37,512 nt of DNA, taken from contig JACOUL010000053.1 of the NCBI GenBank assembly GCA_016177875.1, forward strand, positions 1 through 37,512, read 5' to 3'. A program made the position numbers and the translations under genes. The notes beneath the pieces were generated by a model. The model had not been told where the DNA came from and searched no databases. It worked only from the letters and a program-made list of their open reading frames with translations. The stretch comes from Burkholderiales bacterium. Lineage in GTDB: Bacteria; Pseudomonadota; Gammaproteobacteria; Burkholderiales; Burkholderiaceae_D. The stretch's first letter is position 1. Every line of letters starts with the position of its first letter. Shown piece by piece: positions 19,181 to 27,123 of the stretch.

Positions 19181-20650
19181 ATGAAACAATCTCTCCAGCT
19201 CCGGGTTTCGCAACATCTTGCACTCACACCGCAACTGCAGCAATCGATTCGCTTGTTGCAGTTGTCGACGCTTGAGCTGCACCAAGAACTGGAACAAATC
19301 CTTTCGGACAACCCGATGCTGGAACGTGTTGACGATCCGCTCGATCATAGCGTACGTCTATTGGCTGATGGCGCGATCAGCGCGTCGAGCACGACTTCCA
19401 CCAGCAATGAGAGCGCTGAACCGGCGGCGTCCGATAGCGAAACCGCATATGAAGGAACGGGAGACAGCGGCGAGGCGAATGGCAGCGACTCCGATTGGAG
19501 TTTCGACGATGTTGCCCGCACCGCCAAGGTGCCCGAAGATGACGACGCACGTCCGCAGTTGGAAGCGCATCAAGTCACACTGCGCGAACATCTCTTGGAA
19601 CAAATGCGCTTGACCGTGCAAGAACATCGCGACCGCGCGTTAGTTGAGCTCATCATCGATGCCTTGGACAATAATGGCTATCTGGAAGAGCCGCTGGAAG
19701 AAATCCACGCACGCCTGCCTGAGGAGCTAGGCATCGAAATGGAAGAATTATCGATCGCCTTGAAACTGGTGCAGAGTTTTGAGCCCGCCGGTGTAGGCGC
19801 CCGTGATGCGACCGAATGCCTGGCCATTCAAATCAAGCGCTTGCCTAAAGTGGCTTTAGTCACACGCCGCATGGCGCTTACCATTGTCGAACGTCATCTG
19901 GCTTTATTTGCACAACGCGATTTCAACAAGCTTAAAAAATTGCTGGATTGCGATGATGAAGATTTGCGCGAGGCGCAGGCGATTATCCGCCAATGCAATC
20001 CGCATCCGGGAGCCGTGTTCGCTACCGACGCCTCCGACTATGTCGTGCCGGACGTTATTGTCAAACGCACAAAAAATGGGTGGCAAGCCATGCTCAATCA
20101 CGATGTCATGCCGCGCCTAAGGGTCAATGCTTTGTACGCCAATATCCTCAAACAAAGCAAAGGTGAGGGATCGCTCACTTCCCAGCTGCAAGAGGCAAAA
20201 TGGCTGATTAAAAATATGCGGCAACGCTTCGATACCATATTGCGCGTCGCACAAGCCATCGTTGATCGGCAACGCAACTTTTTCTCGCACGGCGCAGTTG
20301 CCATGCGTCCACTTGTGCTGCGTGAAATTGCTGATACACTAGGTTTACACGAGAGTACTATTTCTCGAGTGACAACCCAGAAATACATGCTGACGCCGCA
20401 TGGCATGTTTGAACTGAAGTACTTTTTCGGCAGCCACGTTGCCACGGAAGCAGGCGGTGAAGCTTCCTCCACTGCGATACGGGCGCTGATTAAACAGTTG
20501 ATAGGAGCAGAAGACCCCAAGAATCCTTTCTCAGACAGCAAAATCGCAGACATGCTGGGGGAACAAGGCATGGTAGTTGCGCGACGCACTGTCGCCAAAT
20601 ATCGTGAAGCCCTCAAAATCCCTCCGGTGAATCTGCGCAAGTCGTTGTAG
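19181..20650 (+). CDS. rpoN: RNA polymerase sigma-54 factor
   Basis: Sigma-54 directs RNA polymerase to -24/-12 promoters that need AAA+ activators, commonly for nitrogen, motility and pilus genes. The 489-aa protein has the Gln/Leu-rich activator-interacting region I ([26 protein letters not shown]), an acidic variable region (about 60-130), the core-binding domain, and a helix-turn-helix. The C-terminal RpoN box [10 protein letters not shown] is at 467-476. The gene lies 11 bp after lptB, the usual position in proteobacteria. Confidence 0.98.
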   Translation: MKQSLQLRVSQHLALTPQLQQSIRLLQLSTLELHQELEQILSDNPMLERVDDPLDHSVRLLADGAISASSTTSTSNESAEPAASDSETAYEGTGDSGEANGSDSDWSFDDVARTAKVPEDDDARPQLEAHQVTLREHLLEQMRLTVQEHRDRALVELIIDALDNNGYLEEPLEEIHARLPEELGIEMEELSIALKLVQSFEPAGVGARDATECLAIQIKRLPKVALVTRRMALTIVERHLALFAQRDFNKLKKLLDCDDEDLREAQAIIRQCNPHPGAVFATDASDYVVPDVIVKRTKNGWQAMLNHDVMPRLRVNALYANILKQSKGEGSLTSQLQEAKWLIKNMRQRFDTILRVAQAIVDRQRNFFSHGAVAMRPLVLREIADTLGLHESTISRVTTQKYMLTPHGMFELKYFFGSHVATEAGGEASSTAIRALIKQLIGAEDPKNPFSDSKIADMLGEQGMVVARRTVAKYREALKIPPVNLRKSL

Positions 20651-20745
20651 TTTTTCTCGCGTTGTTGTTCGTTGCTGTGTTCCGGCGATGCCTTTAGGGA
20701 GGTGCCGACGCGGACCGCCAGTGACCCTAAGTTAAGGAGCGCTGT

Positions 20746-21120
20746 ATGAATTTGACAATCAGTGGGCATCATCTTGAACTGACCCCGGCCATTCGCGAAT
20801 ATGTACAAACGAAACTTGAACGCATTCGACGCCACTTCGACCACGTCATCGATATCGCGGTGATTCTGACGGTCGACAAATTTCCCGAAAAAGAAAAGCG
20901 CCAAAAGGCGGAAATTAATTTGCGGGTGCGCGGCAAAGATTTGCATGTCGAAAGTCTTGCGCATGACTTATATGCAGCGATTGATACGCTGATCGACAAA
21001 CTCGATCGTCAAGTCATCAAATACAAAACGCGCGTCCAGGATCATCATCATCAAACTATCAAGCGCTTCTCCGAAGAGAGAATGATGCCGGCGGAAGAGA
21101 TGATGATGCCGGCACATTGA
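20746..21120 (+). CDS. hpf: Ribosome hibernation promoting factor
   Basis: HPF binds the 30S decoding site in stationary phase and promotes ribosome dimerisation. The 124-aa protein is of the short type. [41 protein letters not shown] and [23 protein letters not shown] stretches are characteristic. AAGGAG upstream of the ATG is a strong ribosome binding site. The C-terminus ends in a small in-frame duplication (MMPAEE then MMMPAH; DNA repeat ATGATGCCGGC at 21082 and 21103). It is separated from rpoN by 95 bp and ends in a terminator; ptsN and hprK, its usual neighbours, are not next to it. Confidence 0.95.
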   Translation: MNLTISGHHLELTPAIREYVQTKLERIRRHFDHVIDIAVILTVDKFPEKEKRQKAEINLRVRGKDLHVESLAHDLYAAIDTLIDKLDRQVIKYKTRVQDHHHQTIKRFSEERMMPAEEMMMPAH

Positions 21121-21138
21121 AGCCTTACCGACTGATTG

Positions 21139-21164
21139 AAAAAGGGCGCATCGCGCCCTTTTTT
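21139..21164 (+). terminator. Rho-independent terminator of the lpt-rpoN-hpf cluster
   Basis: GGGCGC (21144-21149) and GCGCCC (21153-21158) form a GC stem around ATC, extended by five A-T pairs and followed by TTTTTT. It lies 18 bp after the hpf stop codon. The A-run on the left makes it potentially bidirectional. Confidence 0.92.
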
Positions 21165-21205
21165 ATTGACCCCGCTACAATAGCGTTTTCTGTTCTCGAT
21201 ATGCC

Positions 21206-22288
21206 ATGAGCGAATTCGTCCGATCCGCCATCCATCATCGCATCGGCGTCATCACGCTTGATCGCCCCAAGGCTTTGAACTCTTTGTCGCTCGACATGGT
21301 CCGCGAACTCATCCGCGTGCTTCTTGCTTGGCGCGACGATGACGCAATTGAAGCCGTGATGATCAACAGCAGCAGCGACAAGGCGTTTTGCGCAGGCGGC
21401 GATATTCGCTTCTTTTATCGAGTCGGGCAACAGCCGCCTCAGCATGGCAGTCTGTTAATCGAAGACTTCTTCACGGAAGAGTATTCGCTGAATTATTTAA
21501 TTCATCACTACCCCAAGCCTTACATCGCCTTTATGGACGGCATCGTGATGGGCGGCGGCATGGGAATTTCCCAATGCTTTTCAGCAGGCCGCATGCGCAT
21601 CGTCACCGAACGTACCAAGATGGCGATGCCGGAAGTGAATATCGGCTTATTCCCCGATATCGGCGCCGGCTTTTTCCTCTCGCGCTGTCCGGGACAAATC
21701 GGCGCGTATCTTGCGTTAACAGGACAAACTATCGGCGCAGCCGACGCGTTGTATGCGGGCTTGGCGGATATATTCATTCCGTCCGGCGAGCTGCCGAATC
21801 TCAAGAGCACGCTGCTATCCAGCCCCGTTACCAACGTGCTTCATACGGTGCGGCGGTTTGCTGAGCAAATCGCGGTGCCGGACAATGGCTTCCTGGCGCG
21901 CGAACGCGCGAAGATCGATCAGCATTTCAATCATGGAAGCGCGACGGCGATTCAAGGCGCGTTGGCGGAGGATACGGATGCCTTCTCACAAGAAACGTTA
22001 AGTGCAATGCAAAAACGCTCACCGCTGATGATGTGTGTGGCGCTTGAGCAGATTCGCCGCGCCGCGAACATGACTATCGGCGAATGCCTGCGCATGGAAC
22101 GCTCAATGATGCGCCATTGTTTCGAAGGAAGCGAAGCGCTGGAAGGCATACGCGCAGCCGTCATCGACAAGGATCAGTCACCGAAGTGGAAACCTGCGAG
22201 TCTGGCGGAAGTGACGCCGGAAATGGTGGCGAAATTTTTCATTCCTGCATGGCCTGATTACATTCACCCGCTGCGAATCTGGTTGTAA
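21206..22288 (+). CDS. 3-hydroxyisobutyryl-CoA hydrolase-like crotonase
   Basis: This 360-aa protein belongs to the crotonase superfamily, subgroup ECH_2, which includes 3-hydroxyisobutyryl-CoA hydrolase of valine breakdown. The CoA oxyanion-hole motifs are FCAGGDIR (61-68) and GIVMGGGMGIS (112-122). E143 and D151 in MPEVNIGLFPDIGAGFFLSR have the same eight-residue spacing as the catalytic Glu and Asp of HIBCH enzymes, which supports a hydrolase rather than a hydratase. Its substrate has not been shown, and no valine pathway genes lie beside it. It follows the hpf terminator and converges on dgt with no gap between the stop codons. Confidence 0.87.
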   Translation: MSEFVRSAIHHRIGVITLDRPKALNSLSLDMVRELIRVLLAWRDDDAIEAVMINSSSDKAFCAGGDIRFFYRVGQQPPQHGSLLIEDFFTEEYSLNYLIHHYPKPYIAFMDGIVMGGGMGISQCFSAGRMRIVTERTKMAMPEVNIGLFPDIGAGFFLSRCPGQIGAYLALTGQTIGAADALYAGLADIFIPSGELPNLKSTLLSSPVTNVLHTVRRFAEQIAVPDNGFLARERAKIDQHFNHGSATAIQGALAEDTDAFSQETLSAMQKRSPLMMCVALEQIRRAANMTIGECLRMERSMMRHCFEGSEALEGIRAAVIDKDQSPKWKPASLAEVTPEMVAKFFIPAWPDYIHPLRIWL

Positions 22289-23425
22289 TCAAACTTCGTC
22301 GATCAAAAAAATGCGCTTATGTTCGCGGATAGCGTAGCGGTCCGTCATGCCGGCAATGTAATCCGCCACCTTCCTTGCCTGCAACCCCTCATCTCCACTA
22401 TCGACTTGATAGTCGGGCGCGAGTAGATTGGGCTCGTTCATGAAGGCTTCGAACAACTCGCGGATGATGCGGCGCGCCTTGCTGGTCATGCGATTCACTT
22501 GATAATGCTGGTACAAATTTTCACGCAAGAAGCGTTTCAACAAAATGGCTTCCGCACGCATCGCATCGGAGAAAGTGATCAGCGGCGACGCGTTTCGCAC
22601 GTCTTCAACTGAATGCGGTTGCGCTTCGTGTATCTTTGCCTCGGAAGACTGCATTAAGTCGACGATCAAGGCATTAATCATGCGCCGCACCGTTTCATTA
22701 ATCATGCGGCGCCCGGCAATGCCCGAATACGCAGTTTCTACCTCACGGCGATGACGCGCAAAGAAATCCACTTCGTCGAGCTGCTCAATAATGAGCAAAC
22801 CTGAACGCAAGCCATCGTCTATATCATGATTGTTATAAGCAATTTCATCTGCCAAGTTTGCCAACTGGGCTTCAAGGGTCGGCTGTTTCTTTTCGATGAA
22901 GCGTTTGCCGATTTCTCCTAATTTTTGCGCGTTCGGCAGCGAGCAGTGCTTCAAGATACCTTCACGGGTCTCAAACATTAAATTCAATCCATCGAAGGCG
23001 CCGTACCGTTCCTCCAATTGATCGACCACACGCAAACTTTGCAGGTTATGCTCAAAACCGCCGTAGTCTTGCATGCATTCGTTCAGGGCTTCCTGGCCGG
23101 CGTGACCAAACGGCGTGTGCCCAAGATCATGCGCAAGCGAAATCGCTTCGACCAAATCTTCATTCAATCGCAGATTACGTGCGATCGCCCGCCCTATCTG
23201 GGCGACTTCAATGCTATGCGTTAAACGCGTACGAAAGAGATCGCCCTCATGGTTGACGAAGACTTGGGTTTTGTATTCGAGCCGGCGAAATGCCGAACAA
23301 TGCACGATGCGATCTCGATCGCGCTGGAATTCGGTTCGTGCCGTGGTGGCGGGTTCAGAAAAACGCCGGCCTCGCGATGCGGCCGAATGGGCCGCGTAGG
23401 GAGCGAGGTAAGCTTCTAGATTCAT
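22289..23425 (-). CDS. dgt: dGTP triphosphohydrolase-like protein
   Basis: This 378-aa HD-domain phosphohydrolase is of the dNTPase family that cleaves dNTP to deoxynucleoside and triphosphate. Metal ligands include H70 in [13 protein letters not shown] and H99-D100 in [13 protein letters not shown], with a further Asp in [14 protein letters not shown]. The N-terminal [11 protein letters not shown] is conserved. The length matches the short (type 2) family rather than the 505-aa E. coli Dgt. Its ATG overlaps the aroB stop (ATGA), so it is translationally coupled at the end of the pil-aro operon. Confidence 0.93.
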   Translation of the reverse strand: MNLEAYLAPYAAHSAASRGRRFSEPATTARTEFQRDRDRIVHCSAFRRLEYKTQVFVNHEGDLFRTRLTHSIEVAQIGRAIARNLRLNEDLVEAISLAHDLGHTPFGHAGQEALNECMQDYGGFEHNLQSLRVVDQLEERYGAFDGLNLMFETREGILKHCSLPNAQKLGEIGKRFIEKKQPTLEAQLANLADEIAYNNHDIDDGLRSGLLIIEQLDEVDFFARHRREVETAYSGIAGRRMINETVRRMINALIVDLMQSSEAKIHEAQPHSVEDVRNASPLITFSDAMRAEAILLKRFLRENLYQHYQVNRMTSKARRIIRELFEAFMNEPNLLAPDYQVDSGDEGLQARKVADYIAGMTDRYAIREHKRIFLIDEV

Positions 23426-24525
23426 TGCTTCACGCAGGTCCTAAGCGTTTCTTCCAGCACTTGTGCCGGCGCCGTGGTAATCACGGCTTTACCCAAGGGC
23501 TGCAACAAGATGAATTTAATCTTGCCAGCTTCATTCTTTTTATCGACTTGCATTAATTCGATCCAGCGATCCACACCCAAATCCGGCGCGATAACGGGTA
23601 AGCGAGCCGCCTGCACCAGCGCTTTGATTCGGTCCTTGGCTTGTGCGTCGATGTAACCCAATCGATGTGACAAGTCTGCGGCCATAACCATGCCGCAGCC
23701 GACGGCTTCGCCATGTAACCACGTACCGTAGCCTAAACCGGCTTCGATTGCGTGAGCAAAAGTATGGCCGAAATTAAGAATGGCGCGTAGACCGCCTTCT
23801 CGTTCATCCTGTCGCACGACATCCGATTTGATTTCGCAAGAGCGTCGAATCGCATATGCAAGCGCTTCACTATCGCGATTCAGCAGCTTTTGTATGTTAG
23901 CTTCGATCCATGCAAAGAATTGCGCATCGGTGATAGCCCCATGCTTGATCACTTCCGCCAAACCCGCCGAAAGTTCGTTATCAGGCAGCGTGTTCAATGT
24001 CGCCGTATCGGCGATCACCGCTTGCGGTTGGTAAAACGCGCCGATCATATTTTTGCCCAAGGGATGATTAATTCCTGTCTTCCCGCCTACCGAAGAATCG
24101 ACTTGGGAAAGCAAGGTTGTCGGCACTTGAATAAATGGCACCCCGCGCATGTAAGACGCCGCCGCAAAACCCGTCATGTCGCCGATCACACCTCCGCCAA
24201 GTGCCACGAGCGTGGTCTTGCGATCGCACTTTTCTTCAAGCAGCACATCGAAAATTCGCATCAAGCTTGTCCAGGTTTTTTCCTCTTCGCCGTCGGGCAA
24301 AACAATCGGGGTTACCTGCTTACCGGCCGCTTTCAAAGTCTGCGTCAAGGTTTCCAAATAGAGAGGCCCGACAATCGTATTGGTCACGATCGCGACGCGA
24401 TTACCGGCAATATGGGCAGCAAATAAATTTGCATCGGCTAATAAATTAGTGCCGATCGTAATCGGATAACTGCGTTCGCCCAAGTCGACACGCAGATCAA
24501 TACAGTTGGAAAGCGATCGTTCCAT
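23422..24525 (-). CDS. aroB: 3-dehydroquinate synthase
   Basis: AroB converts DAHP to 3-dehydroquinate, the second step of the shikimate pathway, using NAD+ and a divalent metal. The 367-aa protein has the NAD-binding [19 protein letters not shown] and the [33 protein letters not shown] active-site region. Metal ligands lie in AEVIKHG and [11 protein letters not shown]. The length matches the family. It lies 24 bp downstream of aroK and overlaps dgt by four bases. No clear Shine-Dalgarno sequence is present, which fits coupling to aroK translation. Confidence 0.97.
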   Translation of the reverse strand: MERSLSNCIDLRVDLGERSYPITIGTNLLADANLFAAHIAGNRVAIVTNTIVGPLYLETLTQTLKAAGKQVTPIVLPDGEEEKTWTSLMRIFDVLLEEKCDRKTTLVALGGGVIGDMTGFAAASYMRGVPFIQVPTTLLSQVDSSVGGKTGINHPLGKNMIGAFYQPQAVIADTATLNTLPDNELSAGLAEVIKHGAITDAQFFAWIEANIQKLLNRDSEALAYAIRRSCEIKSDVVRQDEREGGLRAILNFGHTFAHAIEAGLGYGTWLHGEAVGCGMVMAADLSHRLGYIDAQAKDRIKALVQAARLPVIAPDLGVDRWIELMQVDKKNEAGKIKFILLQPLGKAVITTAPAQVLEETLRTCVKQ

Positions 24526-24549
24526 TTTGGAAAAATATGAAAAGCGTAA

Positions 24550-25116
24550 TTACAATGCTGCCGGACCGGCAGGGTCCTGCGATTTTGCAGAAAGCTGGTC
24601 GAGTTGCGCCAGAATCGTCTGTACTAGTGATTGTACGTTAGGACGGCCGGTATCGATGACGATGTCCGCCACTTCCTGGTACAAGGGCTCGCGTTCTTTC
24701 GCTAACTGCTCGATTTTTTGACGAGGATCGGCTGTTTGCAACAGCGGGCGGCTTTTGTCGTGGCTGGTACGCTGGAGAATGCTGTTAACACTGGCACGTA
24801 GATAAATCACCGTACCGCATGATTTAAGGCAAGCCCGATTCTCGGGGCGCAAAACGGCACCGCCTCCAGTAGCCAGCACAATGCCCTCCTGCGCGGTTAA
24901 ATCGCTGATGACATCGGCTTCACGTTGGCGAAAGCTGGCCTCTCCCTCGATTTCAAAGATCAAAGAAATAGAGGCGCCTGTGCGCGCCTCTATTTCCTGA
25001 TCAGAATCGATAAACCGTTTGCTCAGCTTTTTGGCGAGGGCGCGGCCGACTGTCGTCTTGCCAGCGCCCATCAGGCCTACCAAAAAGATGTTCGATTTTA
25101 ATCCGCTGTAGTGCAA
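24550..25116 (-). CDS. aroK: Shikimate kinase
   Basis: Shikimate kinase phosphorylates shikimate at the 3-hydroxyl with ATP. The 188-aa protein has a P-loop GLMGAGKT (14-21), the shikimate-binding D37-S-D39, [11 protein letters not shown] near residue 85 and the lid region with RPLLQ. The start codon is TTG at 25116, overlapping the end of the upstream lipoprotein gene by 19 bp; no ATG or GTG is available nearby in frame. GGAAC about 7 nt upstream is at best a weak ribosome binding site, so translation probably depends on the upstream gene. The long C-terminal tail is Ala/Pro/Gln-rich. Confidence 0.94.
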   Translation of the reverse strand: MHYSGLKSNIFLVGLMGAGKTTVGRALAKKLSKRFIDSDQEIEARTGASISLIFEIEGEASFRQREADVISDLTAQEGIVLATGGGAVLRPENRACLKSCGTVIYLRASVNSILQRTSHDKSRPLLQTADPRQKIEQLAKEREPLYQEVADIVIDTGRPNVQSLVQTILAQLDQLSAKSQDPAGPAAL

Positions 25117-27098
25117 GGGTTCGTTCCGTATGGGCTTGGTTGACCAGGCGGAGAAACCTGCTGATTACTAAAATCGGCCGCCAGTCCCTGCAACGCGAAG
25201 GGAACAGTAATATAAACAGCTTCGGACCCTGAAACAGTTCCGCGTATCGTCAACTTAACCACAGTCCAACCCGACCGATCTTTTGGATAAGTGAGTGTTA
25301 CTGTCGCCGTTCCGGTTTTGTCTGTTACGCCACTAGATGTCACAGATAGCGGAATCAAAGGATCTAATCTGCCATTATTATTGGTGTCCTCAGTAGGGTT
25401 CGAGGTATCCAAAATACCGTTACCATTTTTATCTTCATTCCCACATTCGTAGTTCACGTTGTTATAGCTAGTCAAGGTATTAGCAAATACCCACAGCTTA
25501 TCTGTGTCATTCCATACGTAATATCCTTTGCGATAATTGGTAGGCACGACAGAGGCGGTCACTGATACACCTGAAACCGCGTTACCGGCAGAATCCGTTA
25601 CTACCACAACGTAGTCTTTGCTATATGTCGTAGCAGAAACAGCATTGATGGTATTGCCTGTGCCAGCAGTAATGAACAAGGATTGTTTCGCAACCGTCAG
25701 GTCTACCGATTTGGTTGTCGCGGCTCCTTGGACGCCCATAATCTGACCTTGAATCGTCACGCCGTTTGTAGGTGTAGCCGCGCTACCTGCCACAAAAACG
25801 ACGCTTGCTACGCCGCTACTGTTCGTCGTAGTCACGAAGGGACTTAGAAGCGTGCCGCCACTTAAGTCGTTGATAATGGAAAATTGTACCGTAGCGCCCT
25901 CAACATAATTAGCGGCAGAAGTGCCGTCACGAACGGTTGCTCGAATCGTGGTCTGTTGATTGGTACTTCCGGCAGTATTCACGCCGATAACGCCCGGATC
26001 AGCCTGGAGAGTAATGATTGCGCTGGAAGTCAAGGGGGCAACGAAATTGACTGTGCCTTGCGAAGATGGTCCTCCAGTTACCGCTGCGGTGAATGTTGCG
26101 ATGCCAGTAGAAGTGGATTGTACGTAAGCAGGTGCCGAATTTCCATTCGTGTACGTTAGACCGCTTACCAAAGCAGTCGTGCATGCCGCGTCAGAGTACA
26201 TGCTTCCGCGCGAGACACTGATGGTTACCGTACCCGACTGCCCGGCGCCATTCACAGTATAACGAGATGCAACTTGAGTGCAGTTGTTGATATTCGCTTG
26301 GGTAAGCGCATTTCCGCTCGCATCGACAGCACTTACTGTCAAGCTTGCGTTGCTAACACTAACGGAAATTGACGAACTCGCATTTTGCGAAGAAAAGCTA
26401 ATAATATCCGTTCCAGAGGCACTACCGGTCATAGTCAATACAACTTGTCCATTAGTATTGGTTAAAGGTTGCGTCGCGCTACCCCCCCCCGAGGATTTGA
26501 CTGCCAAAGCATTACCCAATTTCGAGCTGAAGGTCACCGGAACAAGGGGTATAGCCGTTCCACCCGAGTCTTTGACCGTCACCGTTATATCCCCCGAATT
26601 GCCGGTGATAATAGATGTTGGCCCACTTCCGATAACAGTCGTGCCTGTAACATTAACCGTGCCGCTAGCACTTTGACTACCGGAGACCGCCGTTACTGTG
26701 ATCGAACGCAGGTTACGGTCGCCCCCTGTACTCAATGTAGCCTTCACTTGGCCGCTTGCATCAGACAAGTTGTTTGTGACGGCAATCGCCCCCGAGCTTG
26801 CGCTGAAGGTGACCGGAACTTTTTCCATCACGTTGTTATTGGCATTCTTGACGAGAGCCGTAATCGTAACTTCTGTTCCCGAGGCGCCCGATGAAGGCAA
26901 TTCAGTAGCGCTGAGTATGAGTGACAAGGAACTTGCAGCAAGCGTGGTAGTGGTCGTCGATCCACTCGCAAGTACCGACCCAGATGTTCCTGCAGATCCG
27001 CCCCCACCTCCGCATGCAGAGAGAAACGCAGCAGTCAGCAAACCAATTCCGAAGCGCAGTAGAGAGGTGCGGGCGCTTTTTTTAAGTAATAGATTCAT
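25098..27098 (-). CDS. Large Ig-repeat (Big_1-like) lipoprotein between pilQ and aroK
   Basis: The function is unknown. The 666-aa protein begins [17 protein letters not shown]; a TTG six codons earlier is less likely. Residues 1-28 form a lipoprotein signal with lipobox LSAC (C29 lipidated), followed by a Gly/Ser/Thr linker. The rest reads as about five Ig-like domains: 56-152, 153-253, 254-360, 362-470 and 471-637, with invasin/intimin (Big_1) features such as [13 protein letters not shown]...[11 protein letters not shown]...[11 protein letters not shown]. Between 556 and 579 lie two DxNxNGxxD calcium-loop motifs. C273 and C306 may form a disulfide. It is 25 bp downstream of pilQ and overlaps aroK. 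A G9 run spans codons 203-206. Role as an adhesin or pilus-associated surface protein is inference. Confidence 0.85.
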   Translation of the reverse strand: MNLLLKKSARTSLLRFGIGLLTAAFLSACGGGGGSAGTSGSVLASGSTTTTTLAASSLSLILSATELPSSGASGTEVTITALVKNANNNVMEKVPVTFSASSGAIAVTNNLSDASGQVKATLSTGGDRNLRSITVTAVSGSQSASGTVNVTGTTVIGSGPTSIITGNSGDITVTVKDSGGTAIPLVPVTFSSKLGNALAVKSSGGGSATQPLTNTNGQVVLTMTGSASGTDIISFSSQNASSSISVSVSNASLTVSAVDASGNALTQANINNCTQVASRYTVNGAGQSGTVTISVSRGSMYSDAACTTALVSGLTYTNGNSAPAYVQSTSTGIATFTAAVTGGPSSQGTVNFVAPLTSSAIITLQADPGVIGVNTAGSTNQQTTIRATVRDGTSAANYVEGATVQFSIINDLSGGTLLSPFVTTTNSSGVASVVFVAGSAATPTNGVTIQGQIMGVQGAATTKSVDLTVAKQSLFITAGTGNTINAVSATTYSKDYVVVVTDSAGNAVSGVSVTASVVPTNYRKGYYVWNDTDKLWVFANTLTSYNNVNYECGNEDKNGNGILDTSNPTEDTNNNGRLDPLIPLSVTSSGVTDKTGTATVTLTYPKDRSGWTVVKLTIRGTVSGSEAVYITVPFALQGLAADFSNQQVSPPGQPSPYGTNPCTTAD
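25362..25433 (-). other. Tandem calcium-loop motifs in the Ig lipoprotein
   Basis: Residues D556-K-N558-G-N560-G-I-L-D564 and D571-T-N573-N-N575-G-R-L-D579 both fit DxNxNGxxD. This is the pattern of thrombospondin type 3 and EF-hand-like calcium loops. Calcium binding is inferred, not shown. Confidence 0.6.
26482..26490 (-). repeat. G9 homopolymer tract in the Ig lipoprotein gene
   Basis: The plus strand has nine C, so the coding strand has G9 spanning the codons TCG GGG GGG GGT (S203 to G206). With ten G the next codon is TAG. With eight G a TAA follows seven codons later. This is the structure of an ON/OFF slipped-strand contingency tract. The assembled length gives the ON state. Confidence 0.85.
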
Positions 27099-27123
27099 AT
27101 TCTCGTCTCGATACAAAAATTGC

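Noticed and set aside
20098..20964. 288-codon minus-strand frame across rpoN and hpf
   Set aside because: It spans two real genes on the other strand and shows no conserved motif.
21166..21181. TTGACC and TACAAT as a promoter for the crotonase gene
   Set aside because: The two boxes are only 4 bp apart. TACAAT alone could be a -10 box, but no -35 is at the right distance.
27077..27083. A7 run at the start of the Ig lipoprotein gene as a contingency tract
   Set aside because: The length is common by chance in Lys-rich signal peptides; the G9 tract is far more convincing.
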